A stretch of DNA of 64,000 bases from Ornithobacterium rhinotracheale (GCF_022832975.1 NZ_CP094846.1:1275501-1339500); one strand, 5' to 3'. Positions 7,589 to 16,791 are shown, counted from the stretch's first letter. Notes: generated by a model from the sequence alone, not told the origin. Numbers and translations are program-made.

Positions 7589-8102
7589 ATGGAAAATATA
7601 AATTGGAAAAATTTGATAATTTATGATTGCAAAAAAATAAAAGATTTCTTAATAAAAATCAACCAAGAGGAAAATTGGTTATTGAAATTGAATTGCAACC
7701 GGAATATTTCTGTGTTTCAGGTTACTGTATTTTAGAGAGATTGAAACAGAGTTAGATGAATATATAGCAGAGTTTGTAAAATGTTTAGAATACCATGAAA
7801 AAGAGGTTTTTCCAAAACTGTTAGATATTCGTTTTTTAGCTGAATATGTAGGTAGCGTTCCTTTTGATAAAAAAGCGGAAATATCGGTTGGAGGTAAATA
7901 TCCTGTTGGTGAGTTTAAAAAGTTAGCCATTTTAAAATGGGGAAATCAAACAGAGAGGTACAAAGAATATAAAGATGGTATAAGTAAGTTTATAGAAGAA
8001 GATTTTAGTAACCCTAGATATAAAGAAGAAGCCCCTCTATACAAAAAGAGTTTTGAGTCTTTAATTTCTCATTTAGAGAATGAACCCAATCCATTTTTAT
8101 AA
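7589..8102 (+). pseudogene. Truncated, frameshifted copy of immunity gene 3
   Basis: The ATG at 7589 opens MENINWKNLIIYD but runs into a stop near 7735. From about 7725 a second frame encodes YFREIETELDEYIAEF, LEYHEKEVFPKLLDI, FKKLAILKWGNQTERY and SLISHLENEPNPFL-stop, closely matching the C-terminal two thirds of the 6510 gene. The middle of the N-terminal half is missing. The 3' end and the following ~30 bases are nearly identical to 7080-7138, which points to duplication followed by decay. Confidence 0.75.
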
Positions 8103-8107
8103 ACTAT

Positions 8108-8186
8108 AAATTCCAATAAAAGGATTTTACAAATTATACGGAGACGGAGATAAAAATTTTGTAGATATAATAAAACTTTATAAATA
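8108..8186 (+). pseudogene. Toxin C-terminal remnant 5, copy of remnant 3
   Basis: Encodes IPIKGFYKLYGDGDKN and FVDIIKLYK-stop, differing from 6347-6422 at a single base (His to Tyr). Only the tail is left; no upstream toxin sequence is present. Confidence 0.6.
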
Positions 8187-8285
8187 ATGGTAATAAAAAC
8201 CCAATTTATAGAGCGAGATTTATACAACGCTGCCAAAGAATTAAAAGAAATTTTGGACGAAACAGCGCCTATCCATAATGTGTAA
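8187..8285 (+). pseudogene. Immunity gene scar (C-terminus of the gene 1/2 family)
   Basis: A 32-codon frame whose last ~22 residues (RDLYNAAKELKEILDE, then TAPIHNV) match the C-termini of immunity genes 1 and 2. The ATG comes from the repeat that normally precedes an immunity gene, so a large internal deletion fused the start to the end of the gene. Unlikely to be functional. Confidence 0.65.
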
Positions 8286-8299
8286 CCCAACAAATGCAA

Positions 8300-8327
8300 A
8301 AAAGCGCACTCCATAGAGTGCGCTTTT
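8300..8327 (-). terminator. Terminator hairpin at the right edge of the island
   Basis: Perfect 12-bp stem AAAAGCGCACTC / GAGTGCGCTTTT with a 4-base loop. The minus strand continues with T6, so it ends the rhodanese transcript; on the plus strand it could stop readthrough from the immunity array. Confidence 0.7.
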
Positions 8328-8350
8328 GGTGTTTAGTAAAGTGAAATAAA

Positions 8351-8683
8351 TTATCCTAAAACTTCTTTTACATCACTATAGCCACCGGCGTTGTGCACAT
8401 CGGTGATGCCTTGTGATTCAAGAAATTGCTTGCCTTGAGCGGCACGCCCACCTGCTTTGCAGAAAAGCACAATCGGCTTGCTGAATTTTTTAATCTCATT
8501 GATGTGTTTTGGTAACTCCATCAATGGGATGTGTTTAGCCTGTTTGATTGAGCCATATTGATCGAGCTCATCTTGGTTTCTAAGGTCGATTAGGGTTGCG
8601 TTAGGGTTCTTTAGTGCATCCATAGTTTCTGTGTTTAAAGTTTTACTGCCTAAAAATAGTTTAAATAATTTAGAAATTACCAT
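8351..8683 (-). CDS. Single-domain rhodanese-like protein
   Basis: 110 residues with one rhodanese domain. The active-site loop is CKAGGR with Cys75, which would carry the persulfide, and the fold-typical LIDLRNQDEL and HIPLMEL segments are present. No signal peptide is obvious, so it is probably cytoplasmic. It overlaps the end of the M13 peptidase gene by 7 bases and should be translationally coupled to it. Sulfur transfer is the expected activity; the acceptor is unknown. Confidence 0.88.
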   Translation of the reverse strand: MVISKLFKLFLGSKTLNTETMDALKNPNATLIDLRNQDELDQYGSIKQAKHIPLMELPKHINEIKKFSKPIVLFCKAGGRAAQGKQFLESQGITDVHNAGGYSDVKEVLG

Positions 8684-10776
8684 ATTACAATTCGTTTTTC
8701 GGGTGATTTATACATTTTATCGTTAGGTTGAATATTAAATGCTTCGTAAAACGCATTGATGTTTTCCAATGGAGCGGTTGCACGATAGATGCCTGGCGCG
8801 TGGAAATCGGTTTTGATTTGGTTTTTCAAAGACTCGTCTTTGGTTTTTGTGCGCCAGATAGTTCCCCAAGAGATAAAGAATCTTTGGTCTGGAGTAAATC
8901 CATCGATTTTGCCAGGGTTTCCGTGGTCGTTCAAGTACATTTGCAAGGCATCATAAGCCACATTCACGCCACCAAGGTCGGCAATATTTTCGCCAAGAGT
9001 TGCTTCTCCATTTACATTGATACCAGGGAATGGTTCATAGGCATTGAATTGTGCTGCAAGTGCTTTTCCTAATTGGTTGAATTTAGTTTCATCTTCCTTA
9101 GTCCACCAATTATTTAAGTTTCCATCTCCGTCGAATTTAGCCCCGCTGTCATCAAACCCGTGGGAGATTTCGTGCCCGATTACGGCTCCGATTCCTCCGA
9201 AGTTTACTCCCGCGTCTGCTTTAAAGTTGAAGAAAGGTGGTTGCAAAATTGCTGCAGGGAACACAATCTCGTTGTAAGACGGGTTGTAGTATGCGTTCAC
9301 AGTTTGTGGGGACATTTCCCATTCGGTTTTGTCTACAGGTTTGCCAATTTTAGCGATATCTTCTAAGTAGTTCCAATGGGCTACATTCTGTAGGTTTTGG
9401 TAATAGCTACCACCGTCTTTAGTGTTTTTGATTTCCACTTTAGAGTAGTCTTTCCATTTGTCGGGATAACCTATTTTTACGGTGAATTTATCTAATTTCT
9501 CAAGTGCTTTTTGCTTGGTGGCAGGTGTCATCCAGCTCGATTCGTTGATATGTTTTTTGTATGATTTTTTGATGTAATCAATCATTTCAGAAGCGCGTTC
9601 TTTTGCCTCTGGCGGAAAAACTTCTTTTACATATAATTTTCCAAAAGCTTCGCCTAAAGTTCCGTTGATGCTGCTGAGTGCGCGTTTGTCTCTATCTCGC
9701 ATTTTCTCAATTCCATTGAGTTTTTTGCTGTAGAAGTTAAAATGTAATTGATCTAAATCTGTTCCTAAAGCAGTGCTTGCACCATTTACAACATGCGCTT
9801 TTAAGTATTTTTTGATAGCAAAAAGATTCTTTTGGTTGTAAAGTTTGTCAAAGTTTTTGTAATATTTAATCTCAGGGATTAAAACTTCGTCCACATTCAC
9901 GCCCTGTTCTTTTAAGAATTTTTGCAAATCTACATTTTTTACATATTTTCCTAAATCTTTAGTTTTTACAGGATTATATCTTTTCTCAGCATCTCTTAAA
10001 TCTTCAAAGCCAAGCAAATTACTTGCAATTTGTTTTTCGAAGTTTAAAACTGCAGTAGCAGATTTCTCTGGGGTTGGGTCTTTCATGTATTTAAACAAAT
10101 CGACCAAATACTCGCGGTAGGCTTCCAATTTAGATTGAGATTCTTTGTCTTTTTTCTGGTAATAATCTCGGTTCATTCCTAAATCTCCAGAACCTAAATA
10201 TACGGCATTTTTGTTCGAATTTTTGGTGTGTGCCCCCACGCCAAATCCGAATAATTCGTTGTCGTAGTAAGGCGTTTCAGCAATTAAGTATTTTGTAATA
10301 TCTTTCAAAGATTTAGCCTTATCAATTTGGTTTAATTTATCTTGAACTGGGCTCAATCCCGCTTTGTCTCTTGAGACAGTATCCATGATACTTTGGTACA
10401 AATCAGCCACTTTTTTCTCGTCGCTGCCAGCAGTAAATTTTTGATTTAGGAGGTTTTTCAATATTTTTAGAGAAACATCATCATTTCTCTCTCTTAATTG
10501 GTCAAAACTTCCCCAGCGTCCCCTGTCGGCGGGAACTTTAGCTTTTTGCATCCATTTCCCATTTACAAAATTGTAAAAATCATCTTGCGGGCGCACACTA
10601 GTATCCATATTTTCAAGATCTAGGCCTTCGGCTTTTACTTTAGCTGGTGTTAATTTAGTGAGCGGAACAGATTTTTCCGTTACTTCTTTTTGTTCCGTTG
10701 TATTTTGATTGGTCTGAGCTGTTTTGCAAGCGCTTAGTGCAAGTGCGGCAAACAGTGGTAAATAAATTTTTTTCAT
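8677..10776 (-). CDS. M13 family zinc metallopeptidase (neprilysin/PepO-like) lipoprotein
   Basis: 699 residues, normal for the family. The lipoprotein signal ends in ALSAC (Cys16). The zinc site is HEISH at about 535-539 with the third ligand in GENIADLGG near residue 596, and the substrate-binding NAYYNPS motif is present upstream. It should cleave small to medium peptides in the periplasm or at the cell surface. Overlap with the rhodanese gene shows they are cotranscribed. The family is certain, the physiological substrate is not. Confidence 0.93.
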   Translation of the reverse strand: MKKIYLPLFAALALSACKTAQTNQNTTEQKEVTEKSVPLTKLTPAKVKAEGLDLENMDTSVRPQDDFYNFVNGKWMQKAKVPADRGRWGSFDQLRERNDDVSLKILKNLLNQKFTAGSDEKKVADLYQSIMDTVSRDKAGLSPVQDKLNQIDKAKSLKDITKYLIAETPYYDNELFGFGVGAHTKNSNKNAVYLGSGDLGMNRDYYQKKDKESQSKLEAYREYLVDLFKYMKDPTPEKSATAVLNFEKQIASNLLGFEDLRDAEKRYNPVKTKDLGKYVKNVDLQKFLKEQGVNVDEVLIPEIKYYKNFDKLYNQKNLFAIKKYLKAHVVNGASTALGTDLDQLHFNFYSKKLNGIEKMRDRDKRALSSINGTLGEAFGKLYVKEVFPPEAKERASEMIDYIKKSYKKHINESSWMTPATKQKALEKLDKFTVKIGYPDKWKDYSKVEIKNTKDGGSYYQNLQNVAHWNYLEDIAKIGKPVDKTEWEMSPQTVNAYYNPSYNEIVFPAAILQPPFFNFKADAGVNFGGIGAVIGHEISHGFDDSGAKFDGDGNLNNWWTKEDETKFNQLGKALAAQFNAYEPFPGINVNGEATLGENIADLGGVNVAYDALQMYLNDHGNPGKIDGFTPDQRFFISWGTIWRTKTKDESLKNQIKTDFHAPGIYRATAPLENINAFYEAFNIQPNDKMYKSPEKRIVIW

Positions 10777-10804
10777 TATTTATATCTAGATTTTACTATT
10801 TTTA

Positions 10805-11815
10805 TCATTTAATTTCCCAGAAATTGTCTCCTGAAAGTAGTTGATTCAAAGTTTCTTGTGAATTTTCCTCGGCGCGATTGATTTGTTCTAGAAGCATATC
10901 TTCGTAAGTTGGGCGCTCTTTAGCATAGAAAATACCAAAAACGCGTGGAAGATTTTCTCCTCCGATGAAATCAAATCTTGCCAAAATTTCAGCTTTTATT
11001 AAATCTTTTTCGTCGTGAATCATTAAGTCGTTTTCGCTTAAACCTTCTTCTTTAAAGTTCACCACTCTTGGCGTAATGCCATCGAGAATGATGCCTTTTT
11101 CGTTTTCTTTTCCAAAGATGAGCGGCTTGCCATCTTCTACATAAAGCGCCGTCTCGGGCCTTTGTTTTTTATCGGTAAATTCTTCAAAAATACCATCGTT
11201 GAAGATAGGGCAGTTTTGGTACACTTCTAGGAAAGTGGTTCCCTTGTGAGTTGCTGCGCGCTCCATCATTTGGCGAAGGTGCAACGGATCTCTATCCATG
11301 CTTCTCGCGACAAATGAGCCTTCCGCACCGAGTGCAACAGCTGCTGGGTTAAATGGATAATCAATCGACCCCATGGGCGAAGATTTAGTTTTTAATCCTT
11401 TTTTTGAGGTTGGTGAATATTGCCCTTTAGTGAGTCCGTAGATTTCATTGTTAAACATTAAGATATTATAATCTACATTCCTTCTCAAAGCGTGAATCAA
11501 GTGATTTCCCCCAATCGAAAGGCTGTCGCCATCTCCTGTAATTACCCAAATATGCAAATTGGGATTGGCAATTTTAGTTCCTGTTGCTACCGCAGTGGCG
11601 CGCCCGTGGATGCTGTGCATGCCATAAGTATCCATATAGTAAGGGAAACGAGACGAACACCCGATTCCTGAAATAAACACGATATCTTCTTTCGGGATTC
11701 CCAAGCCAGGCAATACCGATTGCATTTGTTTCAAGATTGAATAGTCGCCACAACCAGGGCACCATTTGACATCTTGGTCCGATGCAAAATCTTTTGCAGT
11801 TAATGCTGTTGTCAT
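10805..11815 (-). CDS. 2-oxoacid:ferredoxin oxidoreductase, beta subunit
   Basis: 336 residues from the ATG at 11815; a GTG two codons earlier is also open. It binds thiamine pyrophosphate and an iron-sulfur cluster: CPGCG at 19-23, Cys53 and the TPP motif GDGDSLSIGGNH beginning at 94 are visible. The enzyme decarboxylates 2-oxoglutarate or pyruvate with ferredoxin as acceptor. The alpha subunit, needed for activity and normally the adjacent gene, is not beside it: the upstream neighbour is mgtE and the downstream one the M13 peptidase. The KorB-type assignment over PorB is by general similarity. Confidence 0.88.
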   Translation of the reverse strand: MTTALTAKDFASDQDVKWCPGCGDYSILKQMQSVLPGLGIPKEDIVFISGIGCSSRFPYYMDTYGMHSIHGRATAVATGTKIANPNLHIWVITGDGDSLSIGGNHLIHALRRNVDYNILMFNNEIYGLTKGQYSPTSKKGLKTKSSPMGSIDYPFNPAAVALGAEGSFVARSMDRDPLHLRQMMERAATHKGTTFLEVYQNCPIFNDGIFEEFTDKKQRPETALYVEDGKPLIFGKENEKGIILDGITPRVVNFKEEGLSENDLMIHDEKDLIKAEILARFDFIGGENLPRVFGIFYAKERPTYEDMLLEQINRAEENSQETLNQLLSGDNFWEIK

Positions 11816-11934
11816 AATCACAAATGTAATAAATTTATCATCAGTAATGTGTATTTAATATCAAAAAAATCAAATTTTTAGTTTTTTAAACCATTTAATT
11901 TAAACGCTTTTCTGAACTTGATTAAAAATTGATT

Positions 11935-13257
11935 TTACAATAATTTTCCGCTTAAAAATATGGCTGAAACGGTGAAGTAAATTATAAGCCCCGTTACATC
12001 GACCAAAGTGGCGACAAATGGCGCTGATGCTGTTGCGGGGTCAAGGCCTACGCGTCTTAAAATAAACGGGATGAGCGAGCCTGAAAGTGTTCCCCAAAGC
12101 ACGATAAATAACAACGATACCGAAACAGAAACACCAATCCAAAACCAATAAATGCCATAATCGTAAATGCCTGCTTCTTGCCAAATAAAAATTCGTATAA
12201 AACCGATGATGGCTAATATGGCGCCGAGCATAAGCCCAGATAAAATTTCCTTTTTCATCACATACCACCAATCTTTGAGTTTAAGCTCTTGTAATGCCAT
12301 GGCACGAATGATAAGCGAAGCGGCTTGCGAACCAGAGTTTCCCCCACTTGAAATGATGAGCGGCACAAACAAAGCCAAAACCACTGCTTTTTCGATTTCG
12401 CCATCAAAATAGCCCATGGCCGAAGCGGTGAGCATTTCACTCAAAAATAAAATGATAAGCCAGCCCGCTCTCTTTCTCACAAGTTCAAAAAGCGAAGTCT
12501 GCGTGTAGGAAAGTTCAAGCCCTTCGACACCCCCGAATTTCTGAATGTCTTCGGTGTCGCGTTCCTTGATTCGGTCTAGAATATCGTCAAAAGTTACGAT
12601 GCCTACCAGCGTTCCGTGGTCGGTGATGATGGGCATAGCCGAGCGGTCGTATTTTTCAAAAATATTGAATCCGTCTTCCATCGAAGTCATAGCGGGAATG
12701 CTCACAAAATTATTGTCCATCAAATCTTTGAGCGGCGTGTCGTTTTCAGCCATGAGTAGCTGCCCGATTTTTAAATCATCGATTAATTCATTTTTTTTGT
12801 TTACTATATATATGTAGGTGAGCGTTTCGGCATTTTTGCCATGTTTTTTGATGTGTTCGAGTGTTTCGCCCACCGTCCAATTAGGGCGCGCTTGCACATA
12901 TTGTGGCGTCATCAATCGTGCGATAGAATCTTTTGGGTAGCCAATTAGGTTTAAGGCAGTTTCTTTTTCGTTATTGTCTAAAAGATTGACTAAATGCTTG
13001 ATTAAATCATCGGGAAAACTCTCAAAAATCGAAGTTCTGTCATCGGGTTCCAGATTGTTCATAACTTCGGCTATTTCTTTGTCTCCTAAGGATTTAATGA
13101 TTTCTTGCTGCATCTCTGAATCGAAATATGGGAAAACTTCCGATTTTTTCTCGCCATCGAGAAATAGAAAAGATAAATCTCTGCTTTTTGGGTCGAGCGA
13201 TGCAAGTCTTTCGGCTATGTCAGCAGGGTGCTGGTCTTGAAGATTTAAGATATTCAT
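11935..13257 (-). CDS. mgtE: Magnesium transporter MgtE
   Basis: 440 residues from the ATG at 13257. The open frame extends to 13344, but the -7 promoter element at 13292-13299 lies inside that extension, so the shorter start is chosen. Order of domains: MgtE N-domain (about 5-110), a CBS pair (about 115-240, the Mg2+ sensor), then the membrane domain with five helices. Pore-domain signatures GGNSGSQAASLIIRAMAL and DPATASAPFVATLVDVTGLI are intact, including the conserved aspartate of the selectivity site. It is a Mg2+ channel of the inner membrane gated by cytosolic Mg2+. Confidence 0.94.
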   Translation of the reverse strand: MNILNLQDQHPADIAERLASLDPKSRDLSFLFLDGEKKSEVFPYFDSEMQQEIIKSLGDKEIAEVMNNLEPDDRTSIFESFPDDLIKHLVNLLDNNEKETALNLIGYPKDSIARLMTPQYVQARPNWTVGETLEHIKKHGKNAETLTYIYIVNKKNELIDDLKIGQLLMAENDTPLKDLMDNNFVSIPAMTSMEDGFNIFEKYDRSAMPIITDHGTLVGIVTFDDILDRIKERDTEDIQKFGGVEGLELSYTQTSLFELVRKRAGWLIILFLSEMLTASAMGYFDGEIEKAVVLALFVPLIISSGGNSGSQAASLIIRAMALQELKLKDWWYVMKKEILSGLMLGAILAIIGFIRIFIWQEAGIYDYGIYWFWIGVSVSVSLLFIVLWGTLSGSLIPFILRRVGLDPATASAPFVATLVDVTGLIIYFTVSAIFLSGKLL

Positions 13258-13291
13258 AAGCCTTTGATTTTTAGGTTGAAACTTTCGATGC

Positions 13292-13299
13292 CAAAAGTA
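13292..13299 (-). promoter_or_regulatory. -7 promoter element for mgtE
   Basis: TACTTTTG on the minus strand, 35 bases before the chosen ATG. A TTG-like box (13325-13327) is 25 bases away, slightly beyond the usual spacing. It supports the downstream start codon. Confidence 0.45.
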
Positions 13300-13348
13300 A
13301 AAATTCTTTCTAAAAGTTTTATCCCAAAAAAATATAAAAAACAAAGCG

Positions 13349-13356
13349 TATCTTTG
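13349..13356 (+). promoter_or_regulatory. -7 promoter element for the methyltransferase gene
   Basis: TATCTTTG 23 bases before the ATG at 13379. No TTG box at standard distance, so only partial support. Confidence 0.4.
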
Positions 13357-13378
13357 TAAAAGGTACTAAAATTTAGCC

Positions 13379-14077
13379 ATGAAACATCTTTTGGGCGTTG
13401 CAATCAAAGATTATTTTGAAAATAATTTGAAATCTAAGGTATTTTCTCAAACAAATTTGAGCGAAGATGAAGAATTTCCTGTGGATTATTTTTTTAGAAA
13501 AATAGAAGAAATGCCTGCTTTAGAACAAGCCGCGCTGGAATTGGCATATGGTAAAGTGCTCGATGTGGGGTGCGGTGCGGGGGCACATTCTATGTATTTG
13601 CAAAATGTTCCGAGTGTGGAGCGTGTCGATGCGATTGATGTTTCTGAAGAAGCGATCTCGGTGTGCCAAGCGCGTGGCATTGCAAATGCCAAGGTGCAAG
13701 ATGTGATGTCGTGCCAAGGGAAATACGATACGATTTTGTTGCTGATGAATGGCACGGGCATTTGTGGAAAATTATCGAATTTGCAACATTTTTTAAAACA
13801 TTTAAAAACCCTTTTAGCGCCGAACGGACAAATTTTGGTCGACTCGTCGGACTTGATTTATTTATTTGAAAAAGAAAATGGAGAATTTGTTGTGCCCAAA
13901 AGCGAAAAATACTACGGTGAAGTGGAATTTACTGTAAAATATAATGGCGAGACCGAGCGTTTAGACTGGTTGTATCTTTCGTATGATAAATTAGAACAAG
14001 CCGCAAAAAAAGCCAAACTGCAATGTGAAAAAATCGCAGATGGCTCTCATTTTGATTATTTGGCTCGTTTGTACTAA
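13379..14077 (+). CDS. Class I SAM-dependent methyltransferase
   Basis: 232 residues, soluble. SAM-binding motif I is VLDVGCGAGAHSM (about 58-70), followed by an acidic residue in VDAIDVSEEAI and the motif IV-like ILLLMNGTGICG. An N-terminal stretch of about 50 residues precedes the Rossmann fold. Substrate cannot be told from sequence; small molecules are usual for this group. It is transcribed alone, convergent to the T9SS plug gene. Confidence 0.8.
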   Translation: MKHLLGVAIKDYFENNLKSKVFSQTNLSEDEEFPVDYFFRKIEEMPALEQAALELAYGKVLDVGCGAGAHSMYLQNVPSVERVDAIDVSEEAISVCQARGIANAKVQDVMSCQGKYDTILLLMNGTGICGKLSNLQHFLKHLKTLLAPNGQILVDSSDLIYLFEKENGEFVVPKSEKYYGEVEFTVKYNGETERLDWLYLSYDKLEQAAKKAKLQCEKIADGSHFDYLARLY

Positions 14078-14080
14078 AAA

Positions 14081-15304
14081 TTATCTATAAGGCGGTTTTG
14101 AAAAACCTTCGCCATAGCCCACGAGCAAATCATAGCGTTGTCCCCAAGGTTTGAGATAGAGTAGTGCACCGTATTTGTTTTCGGTCTGCCAGTGAGAACC
14201 CGTCACGCTCGAGAAATCCATGACTTGGTCTTGGTTTTTGGTGGCAAAACTATAATTGTAATAACCTTGTTTAAGCAAAATTTTGGTTTCCCACACATCA
14301 AATTCAGAATTGAAACGCAATACCGAATCATCGGTGCACGAGAAATTATTAAAAGCCCCAACTACACACACATTTTCTTCTCCCTTTGGTTCAAAATCTT
14401 CAAGGAAAAAATGGATTTCGGCATAATCTGCCTCAAACGCTGAATTCTGTGGCGTTGCATTCATATTTCTGATGTAAAAATCGCCGTCTAAATCTGGCTG
14501 ATCTTCGTACACGCCGTTTTCTGGATACGAAACTCGGTAAAGGAATACATTATATATATTATCTCGCAAAATATTTTGCGTAGTCATCCCCGCAATATCG
14601 ATATTTTTAGTGTCGAAATATTCAAATTCAGCACCGCCCGCAAAATTGGTGTCAAATGATTTATAAATTAATTGATGCGATTGAGTAAAAGTAGGATTGT
14701 CCAATGTTTTAGAAACATGTGCGTTGTTGTTTTGCATGATGACTAAATCGTAATCGTTTGATTGAATAAAATCAATCGAAGGGCTATTGACCACTACGGC
14801 AACGCGTTGATTGTTTACGGCGTCGCTATTGATTCGTTCTACCGAAACCCCTACATCAGCCAAGGGCTGAACAAGATAAAAACGCTTTTCTATCAAAACT
14901 TCGTCGCTGCCAGATTTCAAAACCTGAATTCCGTAATTTCCTGAGAGCGTGAAAGAAAAATCATTATTGGGTATTTTTACTTCGTAATGGGTGTAATTCA
15001 CACGCGTGTTGAATGAATTTTTATAGTTTTGAATTCTGTTTCGTTCCGAACCATTTAAAAATTCTGACACAAAAGCGGAGCTCGGTTGCCAATTTCTGTC
15101 ATAGCGAACGATTTTGTAATCGTAATTTTGATAATTTTTGTTCAATTCGTCGAAAGAAAAAATCAGATTTTCGCCCATTTTTATTACGGGCGTATGGTCA
15201 TTTGTTTGTGGATTAAATAGCTGAATGGTTTTAAATTGTGCGATGCATAAAATGGATTTCGCTAAAAAACAAATGATTAGAAAAAAGCTTCTGATATATG
15301 TCAT
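14081..15304 (-). CDS. Type IX secretion system plug protein domain protein (DUF5103)
   Basis: 407 residues with an N-terminal signal peptide (hydrophobic to about residue 22). The pattern TIQLFNPQTNDHTPVIKMGE, FSFDELN, YKIVRYDRNWQPS and RIQNYKNSFNTRVNYTHYEV is that of the DUF5103/T9SS plug family. In the SprA translocon of T9SS a plug protein closes the lateral channel. Whether this copy is the translocon plug or a paralogue cannot be decided here. No other T9SS gene is in the window. Confidence 0.8.
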   Translation of the reverse strand: MTYIRSFFLIICFLAKSILCIAQFKTIQLFNPQTNDHTPVIKMGENLIFSFDELNKNYQNYDYKIVRYDRNWQPSSAFVSEFLNGSERNRIQNYKNSFNTRVNYTHYEVKIPNNDFSFTLSGNYGIQVLKSGSDEVLIEKRFYLVQPLADVGVSVERINSDAVNNQRVAVVVNSPSIDFIQSNDYDLVIMQNNNAHVSKTLDNPTFTQSHQLIYKSFDTNFAGGAEFEYFDTKNIDIAGMTTQNILRDNIYNVFLYRVSYPENGVYEDQPDLDGDFYIRNMNATPQNSAFEADYAEIHFFLEDFEPKGEENVCVVGAFNNFSCTDDSVLRFNSEFDVWETKILLKQGYYNYSFATKNQDQVMDFSSVTGSHWQTENKYGALLYLKPWGQRYDLLVGYGEGFSKPPYR

Positions 15305-15376
15305 AACTTTAGTTATTTAGAATGTGTAAAAATAAGATTAAAACATCTTGTTTAGAGATTAAGTATAGCAAAAATC

Positions 15377-15407
15377 TTGCAGTTTGCTATGCAAATTTAT
15401 ATTTTTG
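15377..15407 (+). promoter_or_regulatory. Promoter of the nqr operon
   Basis: TTG at 15377-15379, 20-base spacer, TATTTTTG at 15400-15407, then 28 bases to the nqrA ATG. A full consensus match. It lies inside the upstream extension of the nqrA frame and so decides for the start at 15436. Confidence 0.65.
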
Positions 15408-15435
15408 TAGCTGTTTAAAAAGAAAAATTTATTTT

Positions 15436-16791
15436 ATGTCCAAAGACATACGCATTAGTAAAGGTTTAGATATTAAGCTTGTGGGCGAAGCCGACAAGAT
15501 TGTATCGGAAGCAGCCGAATCGAAAGAGTATGCCATTGTACCTGATGATTTTCACGGGATTATTCCACGCTTGATGAAGCGCGAAGGAGATCAAGTGAAG
15601 GCTGGAGAAGCAGTTTTTCATTCAAAATTGAATGATAAAATTTTATTTCCATCGCCCGTAAGTGGTACAGTAAAAGAAGTGAGAAGAGGCGAAAAAAGAA
15701 AAATTTTGGCTATTATCGTTGCACCAGATGGGGCAAATAGTAGTTTGGAATTTACTCCGCTAGATTTGAGCAAGGCTACCGCAGAGGAAGTGAAACAACG
15801 ATTGCTAGAAGGTGGTTGTTGGCCATTTGTAAAACAGCGTCCGTACGATGTGATTGCAAATCCAGACGATACGCCAAAAGCGATTTTTATCTCGGGGTAC
15901 AACTCGGCACCCTTGGCTCCAGATGCAGATTATCTAGTGCATGGTAAGGAGAAAGAATTGCAAGCTGCCGTCGATGCACTTGGAAAATTAACTTCGGGTA
16001 AAATTCATTTAACCATTGGGAAAGATAGTGGCGCATCGGTGTTCACTAAATTAAATGGGGTTGAACTGCATAAAGCTTATGGGCCGCACCCGGTAGGGAA
16101 TGTTTCTACACAAATTGCCAAAGTTGATCCTATTAATAAAGGTGAAAGAGTTTGGGTGATTAAACCTGAAGATTTAGTAGTGATAGGAGAATTCTTATTG
16201 ACAGGGAAATTGAACCTTACTAAATTGATCGCCGTAAATGGTGGACAGGTAGAAAATCCTAAATATGTGAGAACCAAAGCAGGCTCTAAATTAGAAGATG
16301 TTTTAGCACAAGTTACCATTAAAGGAGATAATAATAGAATTATCAAAGGAAATCCTATTTGTGGTGAAAAAGCTGAGGCGCAAGATTATGTAGGGGCTTA
16401 TACCAATCAAGTGGTGATTTTGGAAGAAGGGAACGATTATGATTTCTTCGGATGGGCATTGCCACGCGCCAATAAGTTTAGTACGCTTAGAGCTAATATG
16501 TTCTCGTTCTTATCACCAAATAAGAAATATAATTTAACCACGAATACCAACGGAGAACAAAGAGCTTTTGTACTTACAGGTGAGTATGAAAAAGTATTTC
16601 CACTAGACATTTATCCTATGCAATTGCTTAAATCTTGTTTGTACAAAGATTTAGACGAGATGGAAGCTTTAGGAATTTATGAAGTTGCACCAGAAGATTT
16701 TGCACTTACAGAATTTGTTTGTGTTTCAAAAATCCCACATCAGCAAATCATAAGAGAAGGTTTAGATGTAATGAATAAAGAAGTTGGCTAA
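15436..16791 (+). CDS. nqrA: Na+-translocating NADH:quinone reductase subunit A
   Basis: 451 residues from the ATG at 15436; the frame is open from 15322 but contains the promoter. NqrA is the peripheral cytoplasmic subunit linked to ubiquinone binding. It starts MSKDIRISKGLDIKLVGEAD, and the GLDIKLxG opening followed by a biotinyl/lipoyl-like domain (KREGDQVKAGEAVFHSK) is typical. First gene of a six-gene operon, 14 bases before nqrB. Confidence 0.96.
   Translation: MSKDIRISKGLDIKLVGEADKIVSEAAESKEYAIVPDDFHGIIPRLMKREGDQVKAGEAVFHSKLNDKILFPSPVSGTVKEVRRGEKRKILAIIVAPDGANSSLEFTPLDLSKATAEEVKQRLLEGGCWPFVKQRPYDVIANPDDTPKAIFISGYNSAPLAPDADYLVHGKEKELQAAVDALGKLTSGKIHLTIGKDSGASVFTKLNGVELHKAYGPHPVGNVSTQIAKVDPINKGERVWVIKPEDLVVIGEFLLTGKLNLTKLIAVNGGQVENPKYVRTKAGSKLEDVLAQVTIKGDNNRIIKGNPICGEKAEAQDYVGAYTNQVVILEEGNDYDFFGWALPRANKFSTLRANMFSFLSPNKKYNLTTNTNGEQRAFVLTGEYEKVFPLDIYPMQLLKSCLYKDLDEMEALGIYEVAPEDFALTEFVCVSKIPHQQIIREGLDVMNKEVG

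Noticed and set aside
4459-8350. CRISPR array, suggested by repeated sequence in the region
   Set aside because: The repeats are few, unequally spaced and part of coding remnants; no regular repeat-spacer pattern exists anywhere in the window.
11821-11828. TACATTTG promoter box in front of the oxidoreductase beta gene
   Set aside because: It ends 5 bases before the ATG, too close for a normal leader, and no -33 box is present.
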